A stretch of DNA of 64,000 bases from Amphiura filiformis (lineage: Eukaryota > Echinodermata > Ophiuroidea > Amphilepidida > Amphiuridae): positions 47,636,052 to 47,700,051 of the forward strand of contig NC_092635.1 of NCBI RefSeq assembly GCF_039555335.1, given 5' to 3'. The position numbers were made by a program, and so were the translations under genes. A model generated the notes under the pieces. It searched no databases. It saw only the letters and a program-made list of their open reading frames with translations, and was not told where the DNA came from. This document shows positions 10,691 to 19,765 of the stretch, piece after piece; within the stretch, counting starts at the first letter, position 1; every line of letters begins with the position of its first letter.

Positions 10691-11337
10691 TAAATAAATT
10701 GAATAAAAGTTGGTTTAAACCAGCTTTCTATGATATTGATCTTCCGTCATGCGACATGCACATAAATAGAGTTGTGTATAATAGTGTTTATATCAATGAA
10801 GTCATAATCTGTCAAGTGGCTATTGTAATGTCTGTGGAAATATTTCGATGGTCTATATATTTTCACAGTGAAATCAGCTTAGGCTAATTCGTAGTCTCAA
10901 GTCAATGCTTTCAAACTAAATCAATGCTTTCAAATGTAGACTGCTTTGTTCGACTTCTCTGCTCGTGAATATTGCACTGCGAAATTTAAACATTTCTTTT
11001 GTATACTTAGATCAGGTAACTCGAAAATCCTGTAATTTTATTCGTCACACCACTTATAAGAAACTGAAACCAAAACCGAAACTACCTGTCACAAATGTTT
11101 AGTTTTAAACAAAAGGTAGAAACAATGAGTTCGATATCTTGTGATTCAAGTGGTTAGGCAGGACAATAGGAAACCACGTGACCAAAACCAAAACCAAAAC
11201 TAAAACTCAATATTTGAAATGAGGCAATCTCATCTCAGAAATTATTATTTTCACCAGACACTCTCGTACTCCTTATTTTTGTAGTTTTTGTGATACCGAG
11301 CCCTCAAAACAAAACGGTTATTTTACGTGATAGCAGA
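10691..11337. other. No recognisable feature
   Basis: AT-rich sequence. Short 'accaaaacc' direct repeats occur near 11066 and 11180. No gene is supported. Confidence 0.4.
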
Positions 11338-11382
11338 GCAGTTATGGTAATCGTTAATTCGATTAACGATTACCATAACTGC
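11338..11382. repeat. Perfect 21-bp-arm palindrome
   Basis: GCAGTTATGGTAATCGTTAAT (11338-11358) and its exact complement (11362-11382) are separated by TCG. It is 150 bp downstream of the C1q exon's stop codon on the minus strand, so it could sit in that gene's 3' region. Confidence 0.9.
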
Positions 11383-11531
11383 ACTCTGTTTTTGAAAGGG
11401 TTTGCAGAGAAAATAATTATACGTATTTTGATTAAGATATGGCTATTATTACATAATATCTATTTTCTTTTTCAATTCACCTTTTCGGCGTATTGACGCC
11501 TTTAATATTTCTGGTTTCAGACTTTCTATAT

Positions 11532-11852
11532 TTACAACATGAAGCCCGAGAAGCTGGAAAGCTCATGCTTGCCACGATCGCTATGAGGAATAGTGCCCTT
11601 ACGGCCTTTAAATTGCAACTTCACTTCCTCCCCAGCCTCACACTGCAGCAGTGAAGTGTTACTCGAAATACGGATTTTTTTAGAATTATATGTGGAAATA
11701 ACCACGCGATCATTTTTCGTCAATGAATAAACAGGGTTATTGTTTCCTTTGGGCTTCATGCTGATCTGAAAAGCAAAGAAGTAAAGGCCCGAGACCGGAC
11801 AGGTAAATGTGCTAGTTGTGGTGTCGAAAGCGTTGCCGATGTTGGTTTCTGT
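11532..11852 (-). CDS. C1q-domain exon (terminal exon of a C1q-like protein)
   Basis: Read on the minus strand this exon gives 106 residues and a TAA stop. Landmarks of the C1q/TNF-like jelly-roll domain are visible in order: TNIGNAFD, then STFTCPVSGLYFFAFQ (the conserved F-x-P-x-G-x-Y-x-F block), then an EAGEEVKLQ strand, then FSGFML at the very end. These match the second half and C-terminus of a C1q domain, whose usual length is ~130 residues. A splice acceptor (tgtgttcttgcag) lies directly before codon 1, giving a phase-0 junction. The first strand of the domain, any collagen stalk and the signal peptide must be in upstream exons, which I did not find between here and 19.6 kb. It lies on the same strand as, and 3' of, the C-type lectin gene. 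Secreted C1q-like proteins act in innate recognition. It could be a functional last exon or an orphaned fragment. Confidence 0.75.
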   Translation of the reverse strand, partial: TETNIGNAFDTTTSTFTCPVSGLYFFAFQISMKPKGNNNPVYSLTKNDRVVISTYNSKKIRISSNTSLLQCEAGEEVKLQFKGRKGTIPHSDRGKHELSSFSGFML

Positions 11853-12353
11853 CTGCAAGAACACAAACGAAAAAGGCATTGTTAAATGTAATCTAGGGCA
11901 CACGAAATACACTGTACGCTTACGTAAATACGTTATTTGTTTAGGGGTAAATATTAAAGAAACGGCCAGCTTGTATCTGATTATAATCAAACGCTTTCTT
12001 CTTTCTTCGGGAAATATTATCTGATGTTTATGGCATTTTTGCTTGCAGGGTGTAAAACAAAATCGTATACGGCATTTTGTTTAGAAATAGAAGGGGTCAA
12101 TTTATAAAGTGCCAGTTTCTGTGCTTGTCACAGACAATTTGCGTTTCGGTGTCATTTTAGCTGAAATGATTGGTCAGTCAATTGGATGTATTTCAAAATT
12201 GTTGGTATAGAGATAGTTAGCATCCGAAAGTCTGCGTGGCACATCCCCGTAATTTTTTTCGAAGACCCCTCGGGTTATAATATAGTTTGATGACAAAACA
12301 AATCCAAGGATTAATAGTTTATGGTAATTGTGATAAAACTATGCACGCATTGA

Positions 12354-12446
12354 ATGACAGAATGAATGAATGAATGAATGTGAATGAATGAATGAATGAA
12401 TGAATGAATGAATGAATGAATGAATGAACGAACGAATTAGTGAATG
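12354..12446. repeat. (GAAT)n microsatellite
   Basis: About twenty tetranucleotide repeats with one interruption (tgtgaatg) and a degenerating end (gaacgaacgaattag). Confidence 0.95.
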
Positions 12447-12508
12447 CATGGCTGAATGCAGAATAATATATAAATGAAACAATGACATTATTTGTTAAAT
12501 CTACATAC

Positions 12509-12579
12509 CAGGCTTTTGGTGTTGGTGGTTATGCGCTTGGCGTTGACGCAGTTAGGCCTATTAGCGAGAGAAAATTCAT
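12509..12579 (-). pseudogene. Decayed copy of the C-type lectin first exon
   Basis: On the minus strand an ATG at 12579 begins MNFLSLIGLT, closely matching MNSLSLICIIGLS of the lectin signal-peptide exon at 30722-30782. A stop codon appears after 16 codons. A donor-like GCCTG|GTATGT lies where the lectin has TCTG|GTAAAT. The splice acceptor just before the lectin ATG (ctttcag) is here ctttcat. The 5' flank is also paralogous (12583-13110 against 30783-30950). I read it as a duplicated and broken signal-peptide exon. Whether it once served the C1q exon downstream is unknown; the splice phases do not match directly. Confidence 0.6.
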
Positions 12580-12582
12580 ATG

Positions 12583-13110
12583 AAAGTAAAGTTAGATTGA
12601 ATAAGCCCAATCGCTATTGTAACTTCCGGGTGTTTTTTTTTTTTGACGCTTTGACCTATCGGGTGAAATTGCTGTAATTATTATTAAATTATTTATTATT
12701 GTCATAATATTATCTTTAAAAATATTTAATTAATTTATTCAATAATAATGTTTTTTTTTTTTGTTTTTATTCTTATAAAACATTTTAGATTATATTTTGT
12801 ATGCACAAAAAACCAAATTTTCTGAATTTTCCCGTTAGGTCAAAGGACAAAGTGTCCCAAAACTGCAAAAACTGCAAAAACTGTCCTACAATGATTTGCA
12901 AACTTCCAATGCTGATTGGGCTTATTGACATCTAAAGATTAACATTTTAATTGAGACCGTAAGCATGGTGAGTTAATGGATTTCTCCCTCACAACAGGGT
13001 TCAAATATTAGAACTTGCCCGGTGCAAATAGCAAGCAGTGTGACGTATATTGAGGTTATTTATTCGCATAGGGCACTACGCCAAACTAACAGGCCTCAAC
13101 TCACTTTTAC
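12583..13110. repeat. Paralogue of the lectin gene 5' flank
   Basis: Phrases such as 'ttgacatctaaagattaacattttaattg.gaccgt', 'ttatttattcgcatagggcacta' and 'aacaggcct' recur in the same order at 30800-30945. The copy here is split by an inserted element (12600-12926). It indicates a segmental duplication of the lectin upstream region. Confidence 0.65.
12600..12926. mobile_element. Small inverted-repeat element in the duplicated flank
   Basis: The ends are AATAAGCCCAATC and GATTGGGCTTATT. Imperfect similarity continues for ~27 bp (cgctattgtaacttcc against the complement of ggaagtttgcaaa). The interior is T-rich and non-coding, with poly-T tracts at ~12630 and ~12751. It interrupts the lectin-flank paralogy. 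Confidence 0.55.
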
Positions 13111-13128
13111 AGAAAATCGTTATCACTA

Positions 13129-13375
13129 CAGGGTGTCTCAATAAAAATAGGCCCTGTGGATCGGGGGACATAACTTAAAATATCAGCAGTAAAATTAAAA
13201 CTTTCTTGCAGGTTCAAAATCCGTGAAGTGTCTTCTACATATTGGTGCATAAATCATCAAAATCCGTTCACTGGTCACTGAGATAATTGGGAAACTACAA
13301 ATATACTAATTTTTGGACCTTTCCAATGGGACAATACACATTAACAATAATGTGCTGCATTGTAGTTTAGAATGG
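13129..13375. mobile_element. Half of a GGGTGTCTC-ended element
   Basis: It starts CAGGGTGTCTCAATAAAAATAGG, like the termini of mariner-type elements at 828 and 47441, but no matching right end was found. Possibly truncated by the repeat that begins near 13395. Confidence 0.35.
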
Positions 13376-13394
13376 AAGAAATTAATGAAGTTAA

Positions 13395-13805
13395 TGGTTG
13401 ACTAAGTATTGTTGGTCGAAGCAGACAGAAAGATCGATTTTCATTATCTAAATCAAAATATTATTGAAAAATAACACCTGGATGTTTTGCAAAACTTCAT
13501 ACTTTGAAAACTTGCTTGATTTATTGTCAATAAATATTAAGTCCAGTTGACTAGATTTTAATTTAAATCAACTTGATATTTTATATACCTTGATGACTGA
13601 GAATATACACAAATATAGTGATTTATTGTTGTTAAAGAGTTTTACAAAAGTGATGCTGTTTCATCCCTTTTTACAACGTAACTCGAAAACCACAGGACCT
13701 ACAAAAGTATATCTGTAACTATCAATGCAATTTTTAACAAAGGTCACTCCCATTTGCAATATGATGTGAACTACCAAATCGCAATAGTTTGAAATAGTGT
13801 CAAAC
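13395..13805. repeat. Dispersed repeat family R1, copy 1
   Basis: It shares 'attgttggtcgaagca', 'gatgttttgcaaaa', 'aaaacttgcttgattta', 'aaccaca.gacctacaaaagtat' and 'ctaccaaatcgcaa.agttt' with segments at 25125-25172/27570-27745 (one copy split by the Penelope-like element) and at 37490-37745. Nature unknown. Confidence 0.7.
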
Positions 13806-14089
13806 ATCAACTCACAGTGTTGCTAGGTAGGGGATAACTTGCCTGATCAGTAACTATGCCTCTTTTCTGTTATTTATGTTGTTTATAAATTTTTGTTTAT
13901 TTCACCATCAATACTATCACCTGGATATTTCATTTCGAGGGAACCAATTTCTTTTGAATCAAATATTTCAGCCACTTCAATATAAAGTTCAGCCCTACTC
14001 TTGCATGGTTGACAAAATATGTATGTATATCACCGGGCTGATTGCATTGTCACAAATCCTGAGGACAAGGAGGAGGAGAGGTCGCATAT

Positions 14090-14720
14090 CAACGCTGTGC
14101 TTGGACCTTTGACAGAGCTGTTAAGCCAAACAAAGACAAGAAAGACACAGAAAAAGTTAATCGTGAGACGAACACTGAGACAAAGGGACAAGTGGTTTTG
14201 CCGTATATAAAGGTACATCCGAGGCGCTTAGAAGAACTTTTGGCACCTACGGCATAAGAGCGAGCTTCAAGCCTACCCAAACGCTAAGACAACTGCTTGT
14301 CTCCCCAAAAGACAAAACCGAGAAGAAGGACATAGCGGGGCCGGTTTATTTCATTCCATGCCAAGGACAAACCCGTAAGGGTCAGTGTTCCGAATCTTAT
14401 ATCGGCGAGACGGAAAGATCCCTTCGCACCAGATTTTTGGAATACCGTCGACCCCAGCTCCACCTCGTGGGTTTCCCAACACATCCACATCGAGTCTCCC
14501 GGCCATCACATAGACTTGGACAAAGTTCAAATTCTGGACAAGAAACCCAGATATTTTGAGCGTGGTGTGAAGGAGGCCATCGATATCAGAGTGAACCAGT
14601 CTTCGCTGAACAGAGACGGGCCGATACAAGCTACGACCCGATTTTGGGGTCAAGTGTCCGAAAGGTCGCTGACCTCTGAATTGGGTTGCCAGTCTGCTGT
14701 TGAAAGTCGAAGTGACGACT
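14090..14720 (+). pseudogene. Penelope-like retroelement C-terminus (GIY-YIG nuclease), frameshifted
   Basis: In shifting plus-strand frames it reads SFKPTQTLRQLLVSPKDKT, then AGPVYFIPCQGQ, then ESYIGETERSLRTRF, then VKEAIDIRVNQSSLNRDG. This is the connector and GIY-YIG endonuclease typical of the end of Penelope-like retroelement proteins, with the CCHH-like cysteine between Y and YIG. At least three frame changes and stops make it non-functional. The reverse transcriptase part is not present upstream; family R1 sequence lies there instead. Confidence 0.75.
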
Positions 14721-15195
14721 GAAAATTCCAGGTACGCAAATGTTTATGTTGTGATCAAAGGTTTAAACCACTAAATTATGTATGTATAATAATAAGTACA
14801 TTAAGTACATACCATTACATTTATGAAGTTTACTGCGAGGATGGTTAAATATCAAAAATATAAAGTTTTAATAATTTGCCATAAAATGTGTGTTATATCT
14901 CGAATTTCAAAAAAATAATAAAATATTTGATATCAGAAGGATATTCCTCGTATTCAGAATGCAATTCGATATGTCTGATGTATTCTCAGGTCCCACACAA
15001 AATACTGTGCAAACGTTGCTATCCGAGCCCTTAACCCAAAGAGAAACGTGTGAAAAACATTCTTTGGGAGATTGATTGATTGATTTTGAACTCCTACTCA
15101 GCAACACTTGGCGTTTCCTTTTATTTCTTTTATAATAAACCACATATTATTGTTAATGTGTATTACCCCCATTGGAATGGTCCAAAAATGTGTCT
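14721..15195. other. No recognisable feature
   Basis: AT-rich sequence between a Penelope-like fragment and a miniature element. No gene is supported. Confidence 0.4.
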
Positions 15196-15199
15196 ATTT

Positions 15200-15606
15200 G
15201 TGACCCGTTACAGCGAAAGGTACCTTATGTCGGCTGCTACAAGTGTCTCTTTTTCCCAATGTTGGCAGAAAATATCAAACAATAATGACAATCTGAAGTG
15301 GCGGTCATTTCAAATCATCTACAAGTCAACGAGGTTCAGGAATGTCTTCTCATTGTTAGTGGGTGGCTACATACCTATACAAATACAATACAATGCTTTT
15401 GTAACCCACCACTCACGCCACTTGAACAGGGATTAGCCATATCAAATAAAGACTAGAGCTGTATAACAAACAGTTCTATAGACAGGTACAAGCTTATTAT
15501 CCTCTACAACAATAGGATTAATGATTGGTTTAGAATGCATTTGTTACTAGCAAAATAAGGCATATGTAGCTCCCGACTTAAGGTACCTTTTGCTGTAACG
15601 GGTCAC
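15200..15606. mobile_element. Miniature inverted-repeat element (GTGACCCGTTACAGC)
   Basis: Terminal inverted repeats of ~30 bp begin GTGACCCGTTACAGC and continue AAAGGTACCTTA with one or two mismatches. ATTT flanks both sides (15196-15199 and 15607-15610), a possible 4-bp TSD. The 407-bp body is non-coding. Confidence 0.75.
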
Positions 15607-15610
15607 ATTT

Positions 15611-16080
15611 GTACAAACTTAATGCAAATGAGCCAAATGAGCAGACCCTCTCAAGGGTCTGCTCTGTGATACCACACTGATCATACTGATCTTAATGTTA
15701 TTACAGCGAGGCCCACATACAATGTTCAACACAAAGTGAACGATGTTATAACTTGGAGTGCTAACAAACCAACACCGCCAAATTCGACTGACGTGTGTAC
15801 AACGTGGGATGCTATGAGGAAATTGAATACTCGTTGTATGATCATGCATGTGTGTTTATGGTTCGGATAGCGGTTACTTAGCAACTCTCGTTCCGCCTTG
15901 GGTTTATTGAATACACTCTATATAAAGTCATCAATATGTCGTTTCCAGTCCTTGGCTGAACCATTGGGTTCAGCTATTAATTTTTAAATAATTCTGTTAC
16001 CCCATAGCATAAAAAAACTAGTATTTTGATAATTAAAATAGCTGGATGCGGTATGCAGCTGACTGGGGTGGTTACGGGTC
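15611..16080. other. No recognisable feature
   Basis: A short palindrome, AGACCCTCTCAAGGGTCT, lies at 15644-15661. No gene is supported. Confidence 0.4.
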
Positions 16081-16084
16081 GTTA

Positions 16085-16310
16085 AAACCACTAGAACCAC
16101 AACAGCGTTGATGCCAGAAGGGCGGAGGGTGCGTAGCTTAGCTATCCAAAATGATTCGCGTCTGCGTATGATGTGTTCTTTGTGTGTGTGGATGGTTTCG
16201 ATACCCATGAGTGAGATGTCAGAAAGAGAGTGGTTAGTGGTGTTGAAGTGATCAACAATGGGGATATTTTTCTTCCTGTGTTTGATGTCTGACCCCTAAG
16301 TACCCATTCC
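16085..16310 (-). pseudogene. Penelope-like element C-terminal fragment
   Basis: Minus-strand reading in two frames gives TGRKISPL..HFNTTNHSLSD and MGIETIHTHKEHIIRRRESF, then WIAKLRTLRPSGIN. This is the conserved end of the nuclease domain of Penelope-like proteins (pattern HFN..H.., then R.E..WI..L.TL.P.G.N). One frameshift separates the halves. No reverse transcriptase is adjacent. Confidence 0.65.
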
Positions 16311-16647
16311 CTTGCTCCATTTTCCTTGGTTAGCACAGCCTCGTCAGTTCATTCATCTGTTGCATCTCACCGTTTTCATGGTTATTGTTATTCTGATTTC
16401 TTTTATCATTTCACGCATCATCGTGCACATCTTTTTGCTTCACTCCCAAACTCACAGACTCACATCAATACATGTAATCACATATACAGGCCAGCTTTTT
16501 GGTAAGTGGATATTTATATCCATTAATTAATATTTTTTCAGGCGTATAATTAAGGTTTGTTTCGTATAGTTTCTTTGTAAATTAATCTTATTAAATGGTA
16601 TCACTGTTTCTGGGCATGTTTTGTATTTTTTCTATTTTTTTCAGCAC

Positions 16648-16678
16648 CACCGATGAAGCCCTAGGGCGAAAGCTTTGG
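16648..16678 (+). ncRNA. Hammerhead-ribozyme-like motif (degenerate)
   Basis: CCGATGA-AGCCC-TA-GGGC-GAAA-GC resembles the hammerhead core CUGANGA, helix II, GAAA, with a GCCC/GGGC helix. The second core base is C instead of U. Penelope-like elements are known to carry minimal hammerheads in their terminal repeats, and a Penelope-like fragment lies 340 bp away on the opposite strand. Helices I and III are weak as seen. Likely a relic. Confidence 0.3.
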
Positions 16679-16744
16679 TAAATAAAATCAGTAATTTGTT
16701 GATGTAGTGCTACGCCAGACATAGACTTTAAGCATCATATTCCG

Positions 16745-17000
16745 AGGCGCGGAAGTACACCAAATTGGTGTCGTATGACCGTGAGGCTTTGACATTCTTT
16801 TGTGGCGAGTGACATGTCTTTCAATTCACGCCGAGTGTCCTTGACAGGGTTGACTATGCTTCAGTGGTCATGAAAGAATTCAAAAGATAACCTCTGCCCC
16901 TATAATCCCGAGCTATTGTCTGAAACTGCACCTCGGAAGATGTATGGTAACAACTCAGTCCTCAAATGATAGTCATATAACGACCAAAAGATAAGTGACT
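16745..17000. repeat. Dispersed repeat, inverted copy at 43545-43970
   Basis: 'gtgtccttgacagggttgactatgcttcagtggtcatgaaa' and 'gtctgaaactgcacc.cggaagatg' match the complement of 43550-43970, where a ~200-bp insertion separates the two parts. It also contains a hairpin with ~22-bp arms (AACTCAGTCCTCAAATGATAGTC at 16952-16974, complement ending at 17022). Confidence 0.65.
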
Positions 17001-17148
17001 GACTATCATTGAGGACTGAGTTCCGCAGTCTAGTGCTACGCACCAGACTTTTTCCAATTTCTTTCCAATATACATTATTCTTCACGAATGGGTCACCAGG
17101 AAAGTAAAAGCATCCCCACCCAAATATATATATATATGTGTGTGCTAT

Positions 17149-17223
17149 ATGCACGAATGGAAATACCCATCCGATCGTCTACCCAGGGTAACTTTACCCC
17201 GGGTAACCTTACCCTGGGTAGAC
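17149..17223. repeat. Inverted repeat partner of 19476-19566 (left)
   Basis: 'gcacgaatggaaatacccatc', then 'gtctacccagggtaac' and 'ccttaccctgggtagac'. The same sequence is present, inverted, at 19476-19566. The motif GTCTACCCAGGGTAA is itself palindromic within each copy. An (AT)n tract adjoins both copies. Confidence 0.75.
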
Positions 17224-19440
17224 AATGTGATAGGGACTTTAATATAGAGTTACGATGTATGCACACCATACGGCTGTTCTTATACAGCTCTATAGAGCAT
17301 TCTAACTTGGGTGATCACAAAATACGTCGCCTATTGGATGTAACAAAACGAAAATCATAGTGTCAACATAGGGTGACCGTTGAAGATATTTTGTCAACTT
17401 CAGGTTGTTACTTCAGTGTGCGTGTCAACCTGGTGTAGTCGGGATGTATACTTTAATACACATGTAAGATGAATAGTTGAACATGTAAGATGAATATAAA
17501 TTTAGTTCAGTGAAGTGATGCTTATTGGGAAAGTTCTATATATGTAGATTAAGCGCTCAATAATGTAATATTGTCACCAAATGTATATTGTCAACAACCA
17601 GAAATTTATGTCTTTTCCTTGATTGAAACAAAACCAAAATCGCAGTATCTACCCGGGGTTATCGTTAAGGACCTTTTATTAACTTCTGATTGTTATTTTA
17701 CATCTACATGGCCACGCTATTTGGATTAAACAATAAGAAATGAACTTCGAATCTTGCAGCAGTTGCATTCAACCATTCGGCGAATCACATAAACACGTGC
17801 GCGCTGTTGTATTTACAGTGTTCCCTCCCTTCGATAATTCTGATGCTATGTAATAGCAGTGGATTCATTTCACTGTGCACATAGCGTTAAACGTACAAAA
17901 GATGTGTAATGTTCATAGGCGAATAATTTTCATAGACATTACACGTTGGCAAGAAGTCATACGTCATATACCTTGTCTGTTATAGTAGGCATGTCACAGT
18001 GGCTGCACAATACTTCTGCCACACTGTGCATGCAAGCATAACAGTAAATTGAAAAGCGCGCGCATGAAAGTTGTTCAATTTTGGCAAACATCGATGCCGA
18101 AAAATTAATTTCCTCATATGTGCTATTTATCACAATTGTTTGAATTTTTGATATATGGTGTGTGAAACCTTTCTGTGACTACCATCGGTTTAAAAAAATA
18201 AATATTGCTTCGTTTAAGAGCTACTACCTGTTTTTATGGATTTTGAAGATCCCTCATAAATCAATAAATATAGGCCTTTTGAAAAATCAAGATCTACCAC
18301 CATTTAGCTGAAATACTAATCTTTCTAAGCATGTAAATTATTTCCGTCGACAACGAATGGCACACTTGAGGAAAACGATTTGAAACAAAACATTTTTAAG
18401 TGAGTTTAAAGGGAGTAATATTCCAAACCACAATAGCTCTAAGCCATTGTGTGTGTCCGAGGCCACACCATTTTTGTATACGCGCTATAATAGAGGGGCT
18501 GTTCCTTTTACCGTTTCTCTTCCCATGTTAATCCAGATAACAAAATGTTAATTTAAAGTCTCATTGCAAATAAATTTTTATTTTTACTTTTCGGATTTGG
18601 CTTTGAGCAATGGTGACACATACCATATTTACAGAAAAAACGAAAATATTATTCCAGACACCGTCAAAATGTCAAAGTTTGTATTTTTTGTATTATATTA
18701 AAGTAATTAACTGCAGATTCTTTACTCAACATCATAACAGGTTCATACTTGACAAATTCATGATAAATGCAAAGACTTTCATTAAATATCGAAAAAAACC
18801 AAAATTACTCATGCCTAATTTACATAATAATATCATGAATAGGGCCTACATAATTAGCTGTAATAAGCTAATTTGCATAATTGATTACTTTTTGTGTATT
18901 TTTTTGTTATCAATTGAAAGAGCTTTGTATACATATGTTTGTGAAAAAAACCGCACTCTGATATCATGTACGGTTTTCTTTTGGCATCAATTTTGCATAT
19001 TAATTAGCTGAACTTAGTCATTTTTTCAACTTTTATTTGTCTGCAGATTGGCCGGAATTGCTAAAATAGTAAATTTGGTTAATTTATTATAATTATTCAA
19101 TGATAGATTTTTTAATTTTGTTTTCTTTGACGAAGTTAAAAAAGATAGGCAATTAACCTGTGATACTTAAATTAACGTTGCTTTTTCAAGCAAGTGTCCA
19201 AATAAACCTTCAAAATCTCGAAATGTGCCAATTTTGTCATTATAGCAATTTGTGGCAGATTTGCATCCCATTTATGAGCATCTTAAAATTGACACTACGT
19301 CACAATGCATTGACCGATTTCAATTCGGTTTTTTGATTTTTGATGTTTCAATAAAGGTCATTCATGTAGAAACATTAAATAACGTGTTTCTGCTGCCCTT
19401 ATTTTTGAGGTGATATACCTAGTTATAGTAACAGCACACG
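17224..19440. other. No supported gene (downstream of the lectin gene)
   Basis: A 2.2-kb AT-rich region bracketed by the inverted repeats at 17149 and 19476. A 133-codon plus-strand frame (18610-19011) is low-complexity AT-driven and has no domain signature. Confidence 0.45.
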
Positions 19441-19475
19441 GATATATATCCAGATTTTACCAAAGTAATATAGAG

Positions 19476-19556
19476 TCTACCCAGGGTAAGGTTACCCTGG
19501 GTAACCTTACCCTGGGTAGACGATGGGATGGGTATTTCCATTCGTGCATATATATA

Positions 19557-19566
<10 letters not shown>
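19476..19566. repeat. Inverted repeat partner of 17149-17223 (right)
   Basis: It contains three nested copies of the CCCAGGGTAA / TTACCCTGGG pair followed by 'gatgggtatttccattcgtgc', complementary to the left copy. Just beyond is a (TA)n microsatellite. Confidence 0.75.

Positions 19567-19590
<24 letters not shown>
19553..19590. repeat. (TA)n microsatellite
   Basis: Alternating TA over ~36 bp, ending two bases before the lectin stop codon on the minus strand. Confidence 0.9.
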
Positions 19591-19591
<1 letters not shown>

Positions 19592-19765
19592 TAGTTTTTG
19601 GCGGGGAATTCAGTAAAGGTATAAGATAAAGTCAATAAATTACTTGTTTTTTCACAGATATAACCATTATCTGAAGTGGAACAATCTTCATCATTCCATC
19701 CCCCTGTACTCATTGTGATGCAATCTTCTTCGCCCAACTGGTTCGGCTCGCCGTCTTGCCAATTA
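19591..19765 (-). CDS. C-type lectin exon 4 (calcium and sugar site)
   Basis: Acceptor tttgtttcag. It encodes NWQDGEPNQLGEEDC, GGWNDEDC and GYICEK, then an 18-residue tail and TAG at 19591-19593. EPN and WND are intact. Confidence 0.85.

Noticed and set aside
18610..19011. 133-codon plus-strand open frame as a gene
   Set aside because: AT-driven composition, many Ile/Phe/Lys/Asn runs, no signal, domain or splice logic, and nothing similar elsewhere in the window.
11532..19765. Single gene joining the lectin's last exon to the C1q exon
   Set aside because: The weak donor after EKT in exon 4 is phase 1 while the C1q acceptor is phase 0, and the lectin already ends in a good stop codon.
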